Origin: JBBQVS01 sp964250805
GTDB lineage: Bacteria; Chloroflexota; Ktedonobacteria; Ktedonobacterales; Ktedonobacteraceae
Assembly: GCA_964250805.1 (NCBI GenBank)
Contig: CAXUHG010000001.1
Coordinates: 148,450 to 212,449 of the forward strand
DNA: 64,000 nt
Direction of reading: 5' to 3'
Shown here one piece after another: positions 44,555 through 53,320 of this stretch. Both the position numbers and the translations under genes were made by a program. How positions within the stretch are numbered: position 1 is the stretch's first letter; every line of letters starts with the position of its first letter. The notes below the pieces were generated by a model. It was not told the origin of the DNA, searched no databases, and saw only the letters and a program-made list of their open reading frames with translations.

Positions 44555-45754
44555 ATGAGTTTAGAGAGAGACAATTTGGTAGCATCAGCCACTTCTGCGT
44601 CCCAAACAAATTGGGTAGGAGCATGGTATGCTGCACCAGCGCAAATGATTCCAGTCAATCTGAGTGGTCGCACCTTACGGCAAATTGTTCACTTGAATGC
44701 GGCTGGTGAGCACATCCGTCTGCGCCTGTCCAACCGCTATGGAGACGCACCAGTCACACTCCGCTCGATCTCTGTGGGACAGGCTATGAGCGGCCCGTTT
44801 GTGCGTCCAGGCTCCAAAGACGTGCTGTTCGAGGGACAAGCGGTGGTGACATTGGAACCTGGGCAAGAGATTGTCAGCGATCCGGTTGCCTTGCACGTCG
44901 AGATATTGACCAATTTAGCGATTACCTTTTTTCTTGAGCGAGGAGAAAGCATAACCGGACACAGCTTTGCGCAACAAACCTCGTATGTGACAGGTGTAGG
45001 AAATTATACTGCAATACCTGCCGAAGCAGCATTCCTTGTCTATCCCCTTATGACTGCCTCCTGGTACCTCATCACCGGAGTCGATGTCTTGCCAACATCT
45101 CGCCTTAATGCAGTGGTGGCCTTCGGCTCTTCCACAACAGATGGTTATGGCTCAGCGCTGAATGCAAACAACCGTTGGTCCGATTACCTCGCTCGTCGCT
45201 TGATGAACGCTGGTGGGACACGCATCATGTCGGTCTTGAATGCTGGCATTGGTGGCAATCAACTTACCTCCTCCGATATCCCTCAACTTGGGGGAACGGG
45301 AATGCCACGTCTAATCTTTGGAGAGGCTGGAAACCAGCGTCTCGAGTGGGATGCCTTGACACAACCAGGAGCAACGGACCTGATTGTGCATATTGGCTCG
45401 AACGATCTGCGCTTTGACGTTTCAGGAGAAACCTTGATTTCCAGCTTTCAACAGCTTGTAGAGCAAGCACGAACTCGCTACCAGAAGGTGTTTGGTACAA
45501 CGATATTACCAGGGGGATTCTCTCCCAAACAAGTAGCGCAACGACAGATTGTGAATACGTGGATACAAGAGCAAGGAAGTCAATGGTTTGATGCTGTCTT
45601 CGATTTTGCCACACCGTTGCGCTCATCCGAAAATGAAGCGGTACTCAATCCAGCATATGACTCCGGTGATGGTATGCATCCTAACGACGAGGGCTATCGC
45701 CTGATGGCTGCAGCCGTAGACATCAACCTGTTGACCGGTAGCCCTGAGCGATAA
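44555..45754 (+). CDS. SGNH/GDSL hydrolase
   Basis: 399 residues. An N-terminal beta-sandwich domain (WVGAWYAAPAQM, TLRQIVHLNAAGEHIRLRLS) precedes the SGNH fold with catalytic Ser in AFGSSTTDG (~190), Asn in HIGSNDLRF and Asp/His in DGMHPNDEGY. Related enzymes deacetylate polysaccharides or cleave esters. ATG 44555 is preferred to 44549 because AAAGGA is 8 nt upstream. No signal peptide. The oxidoreductase gene follows after 16 nt. Confidence 0.9.
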   Translation: MSLERDNLVASATSASQTNWVGAWYAAPAQMIPVNLSGRTLRQIVHLNAAGEHIRLRLSNRYGDAPVTLRSISVGQAMSGPFVRPGSKDVLFEGQAVVTLEPGQEIVSDPVALHVEILTNLAITFFLERGESITGHSFAQQTSYVTGVGNYTAIPAEAAFLVYPLMTASWYLITGVDVLPTSRLNAVVAFGSSTTDGYGSALNANNRWSDYLARRLMNAGGTRIMSVLNAGIGGNQLTSSDIPQLGGTGMPRLIFGEAGNQRLEWDALTQPGATDLIVHIGSNDLRFDVSGETLISSFQQLVEQARTRYQKVFGTTILPGGFSPKQVAQRQIVNTWIQEQGSQWFDAVFDFATPLRSSENEAVLNPAYDSGDGMHPNDEGYRLMAAAVDINLLTGSPER

Positions 45755-45770
45755 CAAGAGAGAAAAGCAG

Positions 45771-46790
45771 ATGAAACAAGTTCTTCTCACACAAAAAGGA
45801 GAGCCACAAGAGGCTCTCCACGTCGTCGAGACCGATATACCAGAACCAACAACGGGTCAAGTGCGCGTCAAAGTGCTGGCAAGTGGCGTCGCATTTGCGG
45901 ATGTGATGATGCAACGTGGAACCTACGTTGGTATGCCAAAAATGCCCTTTACACCCGGATATGACATCTGTGGCACGGTAGACAAACAAGGCCCAGGAGC
46001 CTCGAAGTTTGGTATTGGGCAGTGCGTTGTAGCACTCACCGTCTATTCCGGCAATGCACAATATGTCTGCTTAGATGAAAAACGCCTCGTTCCAGTCCCT
46101 CAAGGAGTCGATCCAGCAGAAGCAACGAGCCTTGTCTTGAATTACATCACAGCTTATCAAATGCTTCATCGTGTCGCAAGAGTCAAGCCAGGAGAGCGCA
46201 TTCTGATTCATGGTGCTGCTGGTGGTGTGGGAACAGCCTTGCTCCAACTCGGTCAATTGGCAAGTGTGCAGATGTATGGCACAGCTTCGCGTGCGAAACA
46301 TCCGCTACTCGAACGGTATGGAGCAATCCCCATAGATTACAAGGCAGAAGATTTTGTGCAACGCATCATGACGCTCACAGGAGACGGAGTTGATGCGGTG
46401 TTCGACCCCATCGGTGGTGCCCACTTGAGCCAATCGTTCAAAACACTACGCAAAGGTGGAAGACTGGTTGCGTATGGCGTTTCCTCAGCCATCACTCAGA
46501 GGAGCAATATGGCAACATTTCTTGTCCAATCTCTCGTAATGGTGGTGCGACTACAGTGGTGGTCATTGCTACCCAATGGCAAACGCGCAAGTCTATACCA
46601 GATTGCGCAGCACCCTGAGTGGTTACAAGAAGACCTGACAAAGCTCCTGGCACTACTTGCAGAGGGCAAAATTAAACCGATAATCGCACAACGCCTTCCA
46701 CTTGAGCAAATCGCCTATGCCCACGAGTTACTCGAAACATCTCAGGTAGAAGGGAAAATCGTGCTGCTGCCGAATGAAAGTGACGTGTAA
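45771..46790 (+). CDS. Quinone oxidoreductase-like medium-chain dehydrogenase
   Basis: 339 residues of the zinc-free MDR family, NADPH dependent. Cofactor motif HGAAGGVGTALLQLG near residue 147; N-terminal GroES-like domain with PGYDICGTV. The catalytic zinc Cys/His of alcohol dehydrogenases are not present. Member of the TetR-controlled pair; together they may handle an ester or quinone compound, which is an inference. Confidence 0.92.
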   Translation: MKQVLLTQKGEPQEALHVVETDIPEPTTGQVRVKVLASGVAFADVMMQRGTYVGMPKMPFTPGYDICGTVDKQGPGASKFGIGQCVVALTVYSGNAQYVCLDEKRLVPVPQGVDPAEATSLVLNYITAYQMLHRVARVKPGERILIHGAAGGVGTALLQLGQLASVQMYGTASRAKHPLLERYGAIPIDYKAEDFVQRIMTLTGDGVDAVFDPIGGAHLSQSFKTLRKGGRLVAYGVSSAITQRSNMATFLVQSLVMVVRLQWWSLLPNGKRASLYQIAQHPEWLQEDLTKLLALLAEGKIKPIIAQRLPLEQIAYAHELLETSQVEGKIVLLPNESDV

Positions 46791-46812
46791 AAACTAGCTC
46801 ACCTGAGAGATA

Positions 46813-47097
46813 CTAGCTATCGCTTTTCGTCCTCTTCATTGTTCCTGGCAAGTGGCTGTGCCAAACCTGAAACCCATTGGGATACTCCTGCAAGCTGAGA
46901 CGCCGCACTGGGTACAAGCGTTTCGCAAGCCACTTCTGCACTTTTTGCTTGACCTCCTCAGTCGAAGCCGCGTAAAACGGAACGTATTGGATAGGCGACC
47001 ATCTATCGTCGCTCCCATCGTCGTAGCCCAATATCCACAACGTCATTGTTTCTTCTAATTTATCGTCCACGTTGAATACCCTTTCTACAGGTTTCAC
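46813..47097 (-). CDS. Hypothetical protein, 94 residues
   Basis: Unrecognised. Small soluble protein beginning MTLWILGYDDGSDDRWSP at an internal ATG (47046) or MKPVERVF at a GTG (47097). The composition (many W, Y, charged residues) suits a folded domain. Neither start has a strong Shine-Dalgarno. Convergent with the oxidoreductase gene. Confidence 0.55.
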   Translation of the reverse strand: MKPVERVFNVDDKLEETMTLWILGYDDGSDDRWSPIQYVPFYAASTEEVKQKVQKWLAKRLYPVRRLSLQEYPNGFQVWHSHLPGTMKRTKSDS

Positions 47098-47230
47098 ATG
47101 TCAAGACATAGGAATGGATGTTACAAAAGATAGCATGAGCAGCTTCACTTCCGACAAGTAGCTCCAGTTGTTCTTGTGAACTAGCAATGCGCCCAATACA
47201 CGAGCGAATAAGCACATAATGCTCCGCTTC

Positions 47231-47252
47231 AACACGAAGTCGAGTTCGTGTT
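47231..47252. promoter_or_regulatory. Candidate operator upstream of the XRE-TPR gene
   Basis: AACACGAA and TTCGTGTT, a perfect 8-bp inverted repeat with 6-nt spacer, ending 15 nt before the ATG at 47268. Suits autoregulation by the HTH protein. Confidence 0.55.
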
Positions 47253-47267
47253 ACAAGAGGGATTTAC

Positions 47268-48430
47268 ATGAAGAAATCAAGCGTTTCACTAGAAGGGGCT
47301 AAGGGTCATCATGGAAAATTGGTTAAGTACTATCGGAGTACTATGAACCCTCCTGATGGACTCAAGAGCAATTAGCAGAGGCAATGAGTGTTAGTGTTAG
47401 ATGGATACAAGAGATGGAACGAATGCCATTTATACATAGCATTGACAGACGCAAAGCACTTAGCATAATCCTGGGCATTCCAGCAACCTTACTAAACATA
47501 GAAGATGCCCTGACAAGAAACGGGAACATGGCGCTTGAGTCCTGGATATTAGAAAGTATCGAAAACGAAACAAACTCAAAATGGCAAATTTACTATACTA
47601 GCAACAATGCTATCACCGAGAAAGGGTTACAAAGTCAAATCGAGATAGTAGAGCAAATTACCGATACTATCACAGGAAAAGATAAAGTTCGTGTATTTCA
47701 AATACTTGCACAGAACTATCAACTTGCGGGAAGTTTAGCAAGAGATAACTTCCACTACAGTAATGCTAAAAAGTATTTTCGTGAGTCACAAAGGCTCGCA
47801 AACGAAGTTTCCGCTGGAGATTTGGAGGCTATAGCTATAGCGCGTCACGGTCTGGTACTTATGCGACAGGAACGCGTTGAAGAAGCATTGGAGATGTACC
47901 AAGGGGCTATAGATATTGCTACGCATGCCAGGGCTTATACGAAAGCGTACATCTATACAGGTTTAGCAGAAGTGCAGGCAAGAAATATGCAAAAAGATGC
48001 CAGCTATAGAAGCATCGAGGCAGCGCAAAAGCTTTTTGTACGCTCAAATGGAATTACAGATGAGGAAGATATAGCGCACCTCCGTTTCTCTGAACAGTCC
48101 ATTCAATCCACTCAAGGAGAGTGCTTCGTATTGGTTGGAGAAGCCCACAAAGGCTTAGACGCACTACAAAATGCGCTGAAAAAACTTGATCCAACGATGA
48201 GTCGTCGCCGTTGTCGTATGTATATGCAACAAGCAGAAGCTTACCTCGCGGCAGGTCAACTGGATTATTGCGTACAACTCACATTAAAAGGTTTGCATCT
48301 AGCACAAGTCTTAAAAAGTAATGGTAACATTCATTGGGCAAGTGAAATTCATAGTAAATTGCTTCAATCGAAATGGAAAAACGAACCCATCGTAGGAGAA
48401 CTAGGAGCAGCAATCGTTAGTAGTCACTAA
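47268..48430 (+). pseudogene. XRE-family HTH + TPR regulator, frameshifted in the HTH
   Basis: The intact frame 47384-48430 gives a 348-residue TPR protein. Upstream, ATG 47268 with GAGGGA starts the first helix of an XRE helix-turn-helix (HHGKLVKYYRSTM), and the second half WTQEQLAEAMSVSVRWIQEM continues only in the TPR frame. One base is missing near 47355, so the HTH is split. After the HTH comes RRKALSIILGIPATLL and about six TPR-like repeats. Such proteins resemble RRNPP-type peptide-sensing regulators. If the shift is a sequencing error this is an active regulator; otherwise a TPR-only product may be made from 47384. Shares its C-terminal GAAIVSSH with the protein at 49246. Confidence 0.75.
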
Positions 48431-48443
48431 GAAAGATTCTGCA

Positions 48444-49271
48444 ATGCATGTTGACGGTCAAGTTACTACATTCAGCAATACGCATTTGAAAATGAGCCGC
48501 GTTGGTGTCGGAACATGGGCAATAGGTGGAGGATGGGGACCTCAGCCAGAAGAGCAATCACTTAATGCTCTTTGTAAAGCTTTGGAGCTAGGTTGTTGCC
48601 TCATTGATACGGCTGCTCTCTATGGCAACGGGCGTGCGGAAAAACTTGTAGAGCAGGCTCTCAAGACTTTTGACAAACATGTTACGACCCTTACAAAGGT
48701 TTACCCACAGAGCTATTCCTGGTCGCCTCCAATTGGCACACCGATTCACAATATTTATCCTCCTGAGCATATTATCGCTCAAACAGAAGCAAGTTTACGT
48801 CGCTTGGGAACCGATTGTCTCGACTGCTTGCTGCTACAAACATGGTGTCCATCCTGGGGGAAAGAACTTGCGTGGTATGAGACGATGCTGAACCTACAAA
48901 AACAGGGGAAAATCCGCACTTTTGGTATTTCTGTAAGCGATTCCCGACCTAATGAAGCCAACGAAGTGATTAAGGCTGGTCACGTCAACATCATTGAAAC
49001 CACNNNNNNNNNNNNNNNNNNNNNNNNNNNNNNNNNNNNNNNNNNNNNNNNNNNNNNNNNNNNNNNNNNNNNNNNNNNNNNNNNNNNNNNNNNNNNNNNN
49101 NNNGTTATTCCTGGGATACGTAATGTTGAGCAAGTAGTGTGTAATCTTGCAGTAAACGAGCAGGGAAAACTTCCTAACGATGTACTAAATGTCATTGACA
49201 AGTTGTGGTCAGAAGAGTTTTGCTATAATGTGAGGACGAGCATCGGTGAAGATGATCAAAGACATCAATAG
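48444..49271 (+). CDS. Aldo/keto reductase with replaced catalytic His (internal gap)
   Basis: NAD(P)H-dependent TIM-barrel reductase. Start MHVDGQVTTFSN; catalytic Asp in LIDTAALYG (~residue 52), Tyr in the same segment, Lys in TLTKV (~83). The tetrad His, normally in LQLHTW, is Gln in LLLQTWCPSW (~132). A 100-N gap interrupts the C-terminal half; a normal AKR has more residues there than 33, so the gap hides more than 100 bases. VIPGIRNVEQV after the gap is the usual cofactor helix. It lies 13 nt after the first TPR gene and overlaps the second by 26 nt, making an operon. Confidence 0.85.
   Translation: MHVDGQVTTFSNTHLKMSRVGVGTWAIGGGWGPQPEEQSLNALCKALELGCCLIDTAALYGNGRAEKLVEQALKTFDKHVTTLTKVYPQSYSWSPPIGTPIHNIYPPEHIIAQTEASLRRLGTDCLDCLLLQTWCPSWGKELAWYETMLNLQKQGKIRTFGISVSDSRPNEANEVIKAGHVNIIETXXXXXXXXXXXXXXXXXXXXXXXXXXXXXXXXXXVIPGIRNVEQVVCNLAVNEQGKLPNDVLNVIDKLWSEEFCYNVRTSIGEDDQRHQ
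49004..49103. other. Assembly gap (100 N) inside the aldo/keto reductase
   Basis: Exactly 100 N. The flanks do not overlap. The protein context suggests roughly 200 or more bases are missing. Confidence 0.97.
49195..49229 (+). promoter_or_regulatory. Possible internal promoter before the second TPR gene
   Basis: Extended -10 TGCTATAAT ending at 49229. TTGACA occurs at 49195 but 23 bp away, too far for a standard promoter, so if active it works as an extended -10 promoter. Confidence 0.35.
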
Positions 49272-50265
49272 ACGAAAATTTCTTGTCGCATTGCTCGGTA
49301 TCCCTGCAAGCCTTATGGCGTTGGACGAAGAAGGACAGAAAGGGCAGATTGTCGAGAGAGCCGAGTTAGCTTTCAATGACGATCCCATGTCCTTTTTAGA
49401 AGACCAGTTGCAGACACGATGGGAAATTCACCTCATTGGAGGGCCGATACGTGCAGCTCATGGTCTACATAGGTGGCTTACGGAAGTAGACACATTCGCG
49501 GCTTCAGCAAGAGGAACTGCATGGAATTCTCGTTCCTTGAGTTTACTGTGTATGAGTTATCAGTTACAGGGAAGCGTCTCAGGCGATATGATGCACTATC
49601 AAAAAGCACATTTAGCCTATCAACATGCTTATCGCATCGCTCAGGAACTCGAAGACCTCGAAATGATGGCAGCAGTTAGAGTTCGGCAAGCTATTGTATA
49701 CATGCGGCAAGAAAAAATTGCAGATGCACTTGTATATCTCAATAATGCTTTTGATACCATACAAGGGCACGGCTATCAGCTGCTCAAAGGAAACATTCTA
49801 CAAGTGCGTTCAGAGGCGTATGCCAAAGCACAACAAAAACAGGAATGTTGGCGCAGTATTGGTCTCGCCGAAAACATGTTACATCACAAAAGCCAAATAC
49901 AAGAACATAGCCATAGATTATTTAATCCTGCATCCGTTACTGCTCATAAAGCGACAGATGCATTGCTGCTTCACGACTACGAACGTGCTATTTCACTCTT
50001 CGATAAGAGCTTGACAATCTACAATCCCACACTCACTCCTGGACGTGCGCGACTCTTTGCACGTAAGGCAGAGGCGTTCTACGGACTTGGCGAGGTTGAT
50101 ACATGTGTTGCAATTGCCGAAGAAGCGTTGAGCCTCGCACATGCTGTAGGCGCGAATAACACGTTGACTCGTATAAAATATTTACATGTGTCACTACAAC
50201 AGTCATTGTGGAAGAAAGAGCGTAGTGTAGCACGGCTTGGGGCAGCAATCGTCAGTAGCCATTAA
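49246..50265 (+). CDS. TPR protein without HTH, paralogue of the upstream regulator
   Basis: 339 residues. Begins almost at the post-HTH segment of its paralogue (INRRKFLVALLGIPASLM against IDRRKALSIILGIPATLL) and continues through the same TPR repeats to RLGAAIVSSH. The HTH has therefore been lost or was never present. GTG at 49246 with GAGGACG upstream, or ATG at 49252. It overlaps the reductase gene by 26 nt. It could bind the same ligand or partner as the HTH paralogue and compete with it; this is inference. Confidence 0.82.
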   Translation: MKMIKDINRRKFLVALLGIPASLMALDEEGQKGQIVERAELAFNDDPMSFLEDQLQTRWEIHLIGGPIRAAHGLHRWLTEVDTFAASARGTAWNSRSLSLLCMSYQLQGSVSGDMMHYQKAHLAYQHAYRIAQELEDLEMMAAVRVRQAIVYMRQEKIADALVYLNNAFDTIQGHGYQLLKGNILQVRSEAYAKAQQKQECWRSIGLAENMLHHKSQIQEHSHRLFNPASVTAHKATDALLLHDYERAISLFDKSLTIYNPTLTPGRARLFARKAEAFYGLGEVDTCVAIAEEALSLAHAVGANNTLTRIKYLHVSLQQSLWKKERSVARLGAAIVSSH

Positions 50266-50395
50266 AACCACTAAATTCCCCTGATTGACAGCACAACAAA
50301 ACACCTATACAATCGCCTCGTGTGGTGCAAACCTCGTGTCTTTGTGTTATGTATACAATAGAAACAAAGTAATATTTCTGAGGAGAATTGGACAA

Positions 50396-51454
50396 ATGAA
50401 TCATCTACATACAGTCATTCTAGCTGGTGGTAGTGGCACACGCTTATGGCCTCTCAGCACACCGGCATTTCCTAAACAATTTCTGCCGCTACCTAGCGGA
50501 AAAAGTATGATTCAAGAGACGTTAGCACGCGTGGAGTCACTGACGACACCTGACCGCTCGTGGGTAGTTACGGGTCGTAGTATGGCTGATCTGATACAGG
50601 AACATCTACCCTCGGTTCCAGCACAGCATATTCTACGCGAACCGATGGGGCGTAACTCTGGTCCCGCAATTGCATGGGCGGCGGCGACAATTGCGAAAAA
50701 AGACCCACAGGCGGTCATGGCGATATTCAGTGCCGACGCGGTAATTCTCAACACCGAAGCTCTCCTCCAAACACTCCATCTTGCGAATGATCTGGCGGAA
50801 AAAGGCCGCTTAGTCACCATCGGCATTAAACCAACCTCACCCGAAACTGGTTATGGCTATATTCGTTTCGCCGATGAGGTTGATGAAGGCTACGGACATC
50901 AAGCGTTCAACGCGGAACGGTTTGTCGAGAAACCGAATTTGCTGACCGCGCAGAGCTATCTCCGCGATGGGCATTATGTATGGAACGCAGGTATCTTCAT
51001 CTGGAAAGTCGAAACCGTTCTCGCAGAGTTACGCGAACACCTACCTGAACTGATGCGGAAAATTGACACTATCGTTGATGCAAGAGAGACACCGAACGGA
51101 CAAGCCATGCTCGACGAATTCTGGCCCACACTACAAAGCATCTCCATTGACTACGGCATTCTCGAAAAGACGCACAATCTCGTGGTCATTCCCGCTGACC
51201 TCGCCTGGAATGACGTGGGCAACTGGGAGCAGTATGGCGCACTCTTCCCCGCCAACGAACAAGGCATCCGCGCGGTTGGCAACCATATGGGACTGGGTAG
51301 CCAGAATATCGTGGTGTACAACAATACCGAACGCCTCATCTACACGATTGGTATGGAAGATGTGATCGTGGTTGAGATGGAGAATACCACCGTCATCTGC
51401 CACAAAGATCAGGTGCAACGCGTTAAAGAGCTAGCTGAACAACATAAGAAATAG
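50396..51454 (+). CDS. manC: Mannose-1-phosphate guanylyltransferase
   Basis: 352 residues; makes GDP-mannose from mannose 1-phosphate and GTP for cell-wall and exopolysaccharide glycans. Nucleotidyltransferase motif AGGSGTRLWPLS near residue 10, FVEKPN near 180. The phosphomannose isomerase domain found in longer ManC/AlgA proteins is absent. ATG 50396 follows GAGGAGAA; an in-frame extension to 50285 has no support. Followed by a perfect 60-bp palindrome. Confidence 0.93.
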   Translation: MNHLHTVILAGGSGTRLWPLSTPAFPKQFLPLPSGKSMIQETLARVESLTTPDRSWVVTGRSMADLIQEHLPSVPAQHILREPMGRNSGPAIAWAAATIAKKDPQAVMAIFSADAVILNTEALLQTLHLANDLAEKGRLVTIGIKPTSPETGYGYIRFADEVDEGYGHQAFNAERFVEKPNLLTAQSYLRDGHYVWNAGIFIWKVETVLAELREHLPELMRKIDTIVDARETPNGQAMLDEFWPTLQSISIDYGILEKTHNLVVIPADLAWNDVGNWEQYGALFPANEQGIRAVGNHMGLGSQNIVVYNNTERLIYTIGMEDVIVVEMENTTVICHKDQVQRVKELAEQHKK

Positions 51455-51456
51455 AA

Positions 51457-51516
51457 AGAGATGTAGTTATGAAAAAAGTCCGCTTGCAAGCGGACTTTTT
51501 TCATAACTACATCTCT
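51457..51516. terminator. Perfect 60-bp palindromic terminator
   Basis: Two 30-base arms with no unpaired centre; the core is GTCCGCTTGCAAGCGGAC flanked by A6/T6, so it terminates in both directions. Confidence 0.9.
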
Positions 51517-51602
51517 GTTTGCCATCAGAGGCTCAAAAAATCTCTGTGCTATAATATGTCAAAACTAGCTATTGCTATATAGGAAATAAAGAGGTTCTCG
51601 CC

Positions 51603-53267
51603 ATGTTCTCCCAGGAACCTGCCCTCAGTACACGTGGTATGGTCGCCTGCGCTCACTACCTTGCAACGCAGGCGGGGTTACGCATTTTGACGCAAGGTGG
51701 AAACGCTATTGATGCTGCAATCGCTGCAAACCTCGTCATGACAGTCGTTTATCCTTCAACCTGTTCGGCTGGTGGCGACGTATTTATGCTTATCTGGGAC
51801 GCAAAAACACAGAAGCTATATGCGCTCAATGGCAGTGGTCGCGCCCCACAAGGTATGACCGCTGACTATTTTCGTTCGCACGGCATGCCAGCTATCCCCG
51901 AACGCGGTCCGCTCTCGATTAACGTTCCTGGTGCGGTTGATGGCTGGTTCGAGGCTCTTGCACGATTTGGCTCTTTGCCCACTGAGGTCGTCTTCGCACC
52001 CGCAATTGAGCTTGCTGAGGCCGGTATGCCAATCACACAAAGGCTTGCGGGCTGGCTAGAGGCAGCAGCAGAGGGCGTGCTTGGCCCGTGGAGTAGTAGC
52101 GCGGAGACCTATTTGTTAGGCGGAAAAGCACCGCAGGCGGGTACAGTTTTACGTCAACCCCATCTTGCACGTACATATCAACTACTTGCTAAAGAGGGAA
52201 GTGAGCCGTTTTATAAGGGTTCATTGGCTCAAACAATAACCGAGTATGTGCAACAGTGCGGCGGCGTGCTAAGCATGGAAGATATGGCGCGTCACCATTC
52301 GGATTGGGTCGAACCAATCTCGACAAACTATCGTGGCTACGAGGTATACGAGTTTCCGCCCAACACGCAAGGTATCGCGGCACTTGAGATGCTCAACATT
52401 ATCGAAGGCTACGACCTACAAAAACTCGGTTATCAGACTCCTGAGTACCTACATGTTTTGTTTGAGGCAAAAAAACTTGCCTTCGCGGACCGTGACCGCT
52501 ATATATCAGACCCAAATTTTGTCGATGTGCCAGTCGAGCGACTGATAAGCAAGGCATATGCGGAGCAACAACGAGCGCGCATTGACTTGAACAAAGCCAT
52601 GCAATCGGTCACAGCAGGGCTTGAAAAAGATGGTGATACGATGTATCTTTGTACTACAGATAATTCAGGCAATGTTGTTTCATTGATTCAGAGCCTCTAC
52701 AACGGTTTTGGCAGTGGCGTGGTAGGTGGTACGACGGGCGTGATGTTGCACAATCGAGGCTCGTACTTCTCCCTTGACCCGCGTCATGTGAACTACTTGC
52801 AACCTGGAAAGCGCACGATGCATACCCTGACTCCAGCAATGGTTCTTAGGGGTGATACACCTTATTTGGCTATAGGAACGATGGGTGGCGACGCACAACC
52901 GCAGGTGCATGTACAACTGTTGACCGCGCTACTCGACTTTGGCTTGAACGTGCAACAAGCAATCTCTGCTCCTCGCTGGCGTAGTGGACGTTTCCAAATT
53001 GGGTCGGAGGGAAAAGAACTAGAATTAGGAGGCCAGAGCGGGGTCGATGAACACCTAGAGCAGACCATACGTGAGCGTGTTGTGCTAGAGGAGGGTTTTC
53101 CTCCCTCGACGGCAGAGCGGTTAGCACAACTGGGACATCGCATCACACAGAATACAGCATGGGATCATGGTATGGGTCATGCTCAGGCCATTCGCATTCA
53201 TCCTCAGACACATGTTTTTGAAGGAGGTGCAGATCCGCGCTGCGATGGACTCGCGCTCGGCTGGTAG
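51603..53267 (+). CDS. ggt: Gamma-glutamyltransferase
   Basis: 554 residues of the Ntn-hydrolase family, which cleaves and transfers gamma-glutamyl groups from glutathione-like peptides. The precursor is expected to self-cleave before the Thr in GDTMYLCTTDNSGNVVS (~residue 345). N-terminal GGNAIDAAIAANL and C-terminal GTMGGDAQPQ are typical. No signal peptide, so a cytoplasmic form. A -10 like TATAAT lies at 51550-51555. Start ATG with GAGG upstream. A glycosyltransferase follows after 53 nt. Confidence 0.93.
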   Translation: MFSQEPALSTRGMVACAHYLATQAGLRILTQGGNAIDAAIAANLVMTVVYPSTCSAGGDVFMLIWDAKTQKLYALNGSGRAPQGMTADYFRSHGMPAIPERGPLSINVPGAVDGWFEALARFGSLPTEVVFAPAIELAEAGMPITQRLAGWLEAAAEGVLGPWSSSAETYLLGGKAPQAGTVLRQPHLARTYQLLAKEGSEPFYKGSLAQTITEYVQQCGGVLSMEDMARHHSDWVEPISTNYRGYEVYEFPPNTQGIAALEMLNIIEGYDLQKLGYQTPEYLHVLFEAKKLAFADRDRYISDPNFVDVPVERLISKAYAEQQRARIDLNKAMQSVTAGLEKDGDTMYLCTTDNSGNVVSLIQSLYNGFGSGVVGGTTGVMLHNRGSYFSLDPRHVNYLQPGKRTMHTLTPAMVLRGDTPYLAIGTMGGDAQPQVHVQLLTALLDFGLNVQQAISAPRWRSGRFQIGSEGKELELGGQSGVDEHLEQTIRERVVLEEGFPPSTAERLAQLGHRITQNTAWDHGMGHAQAIRIHPQTHVFEGGADPRCDGLALGW

Positions 53268-53320
53268 CCATCATCTTGTAAACAAAATATTCGCGTAGTA
53301 GAGAGAGGACAGGAAAACAT

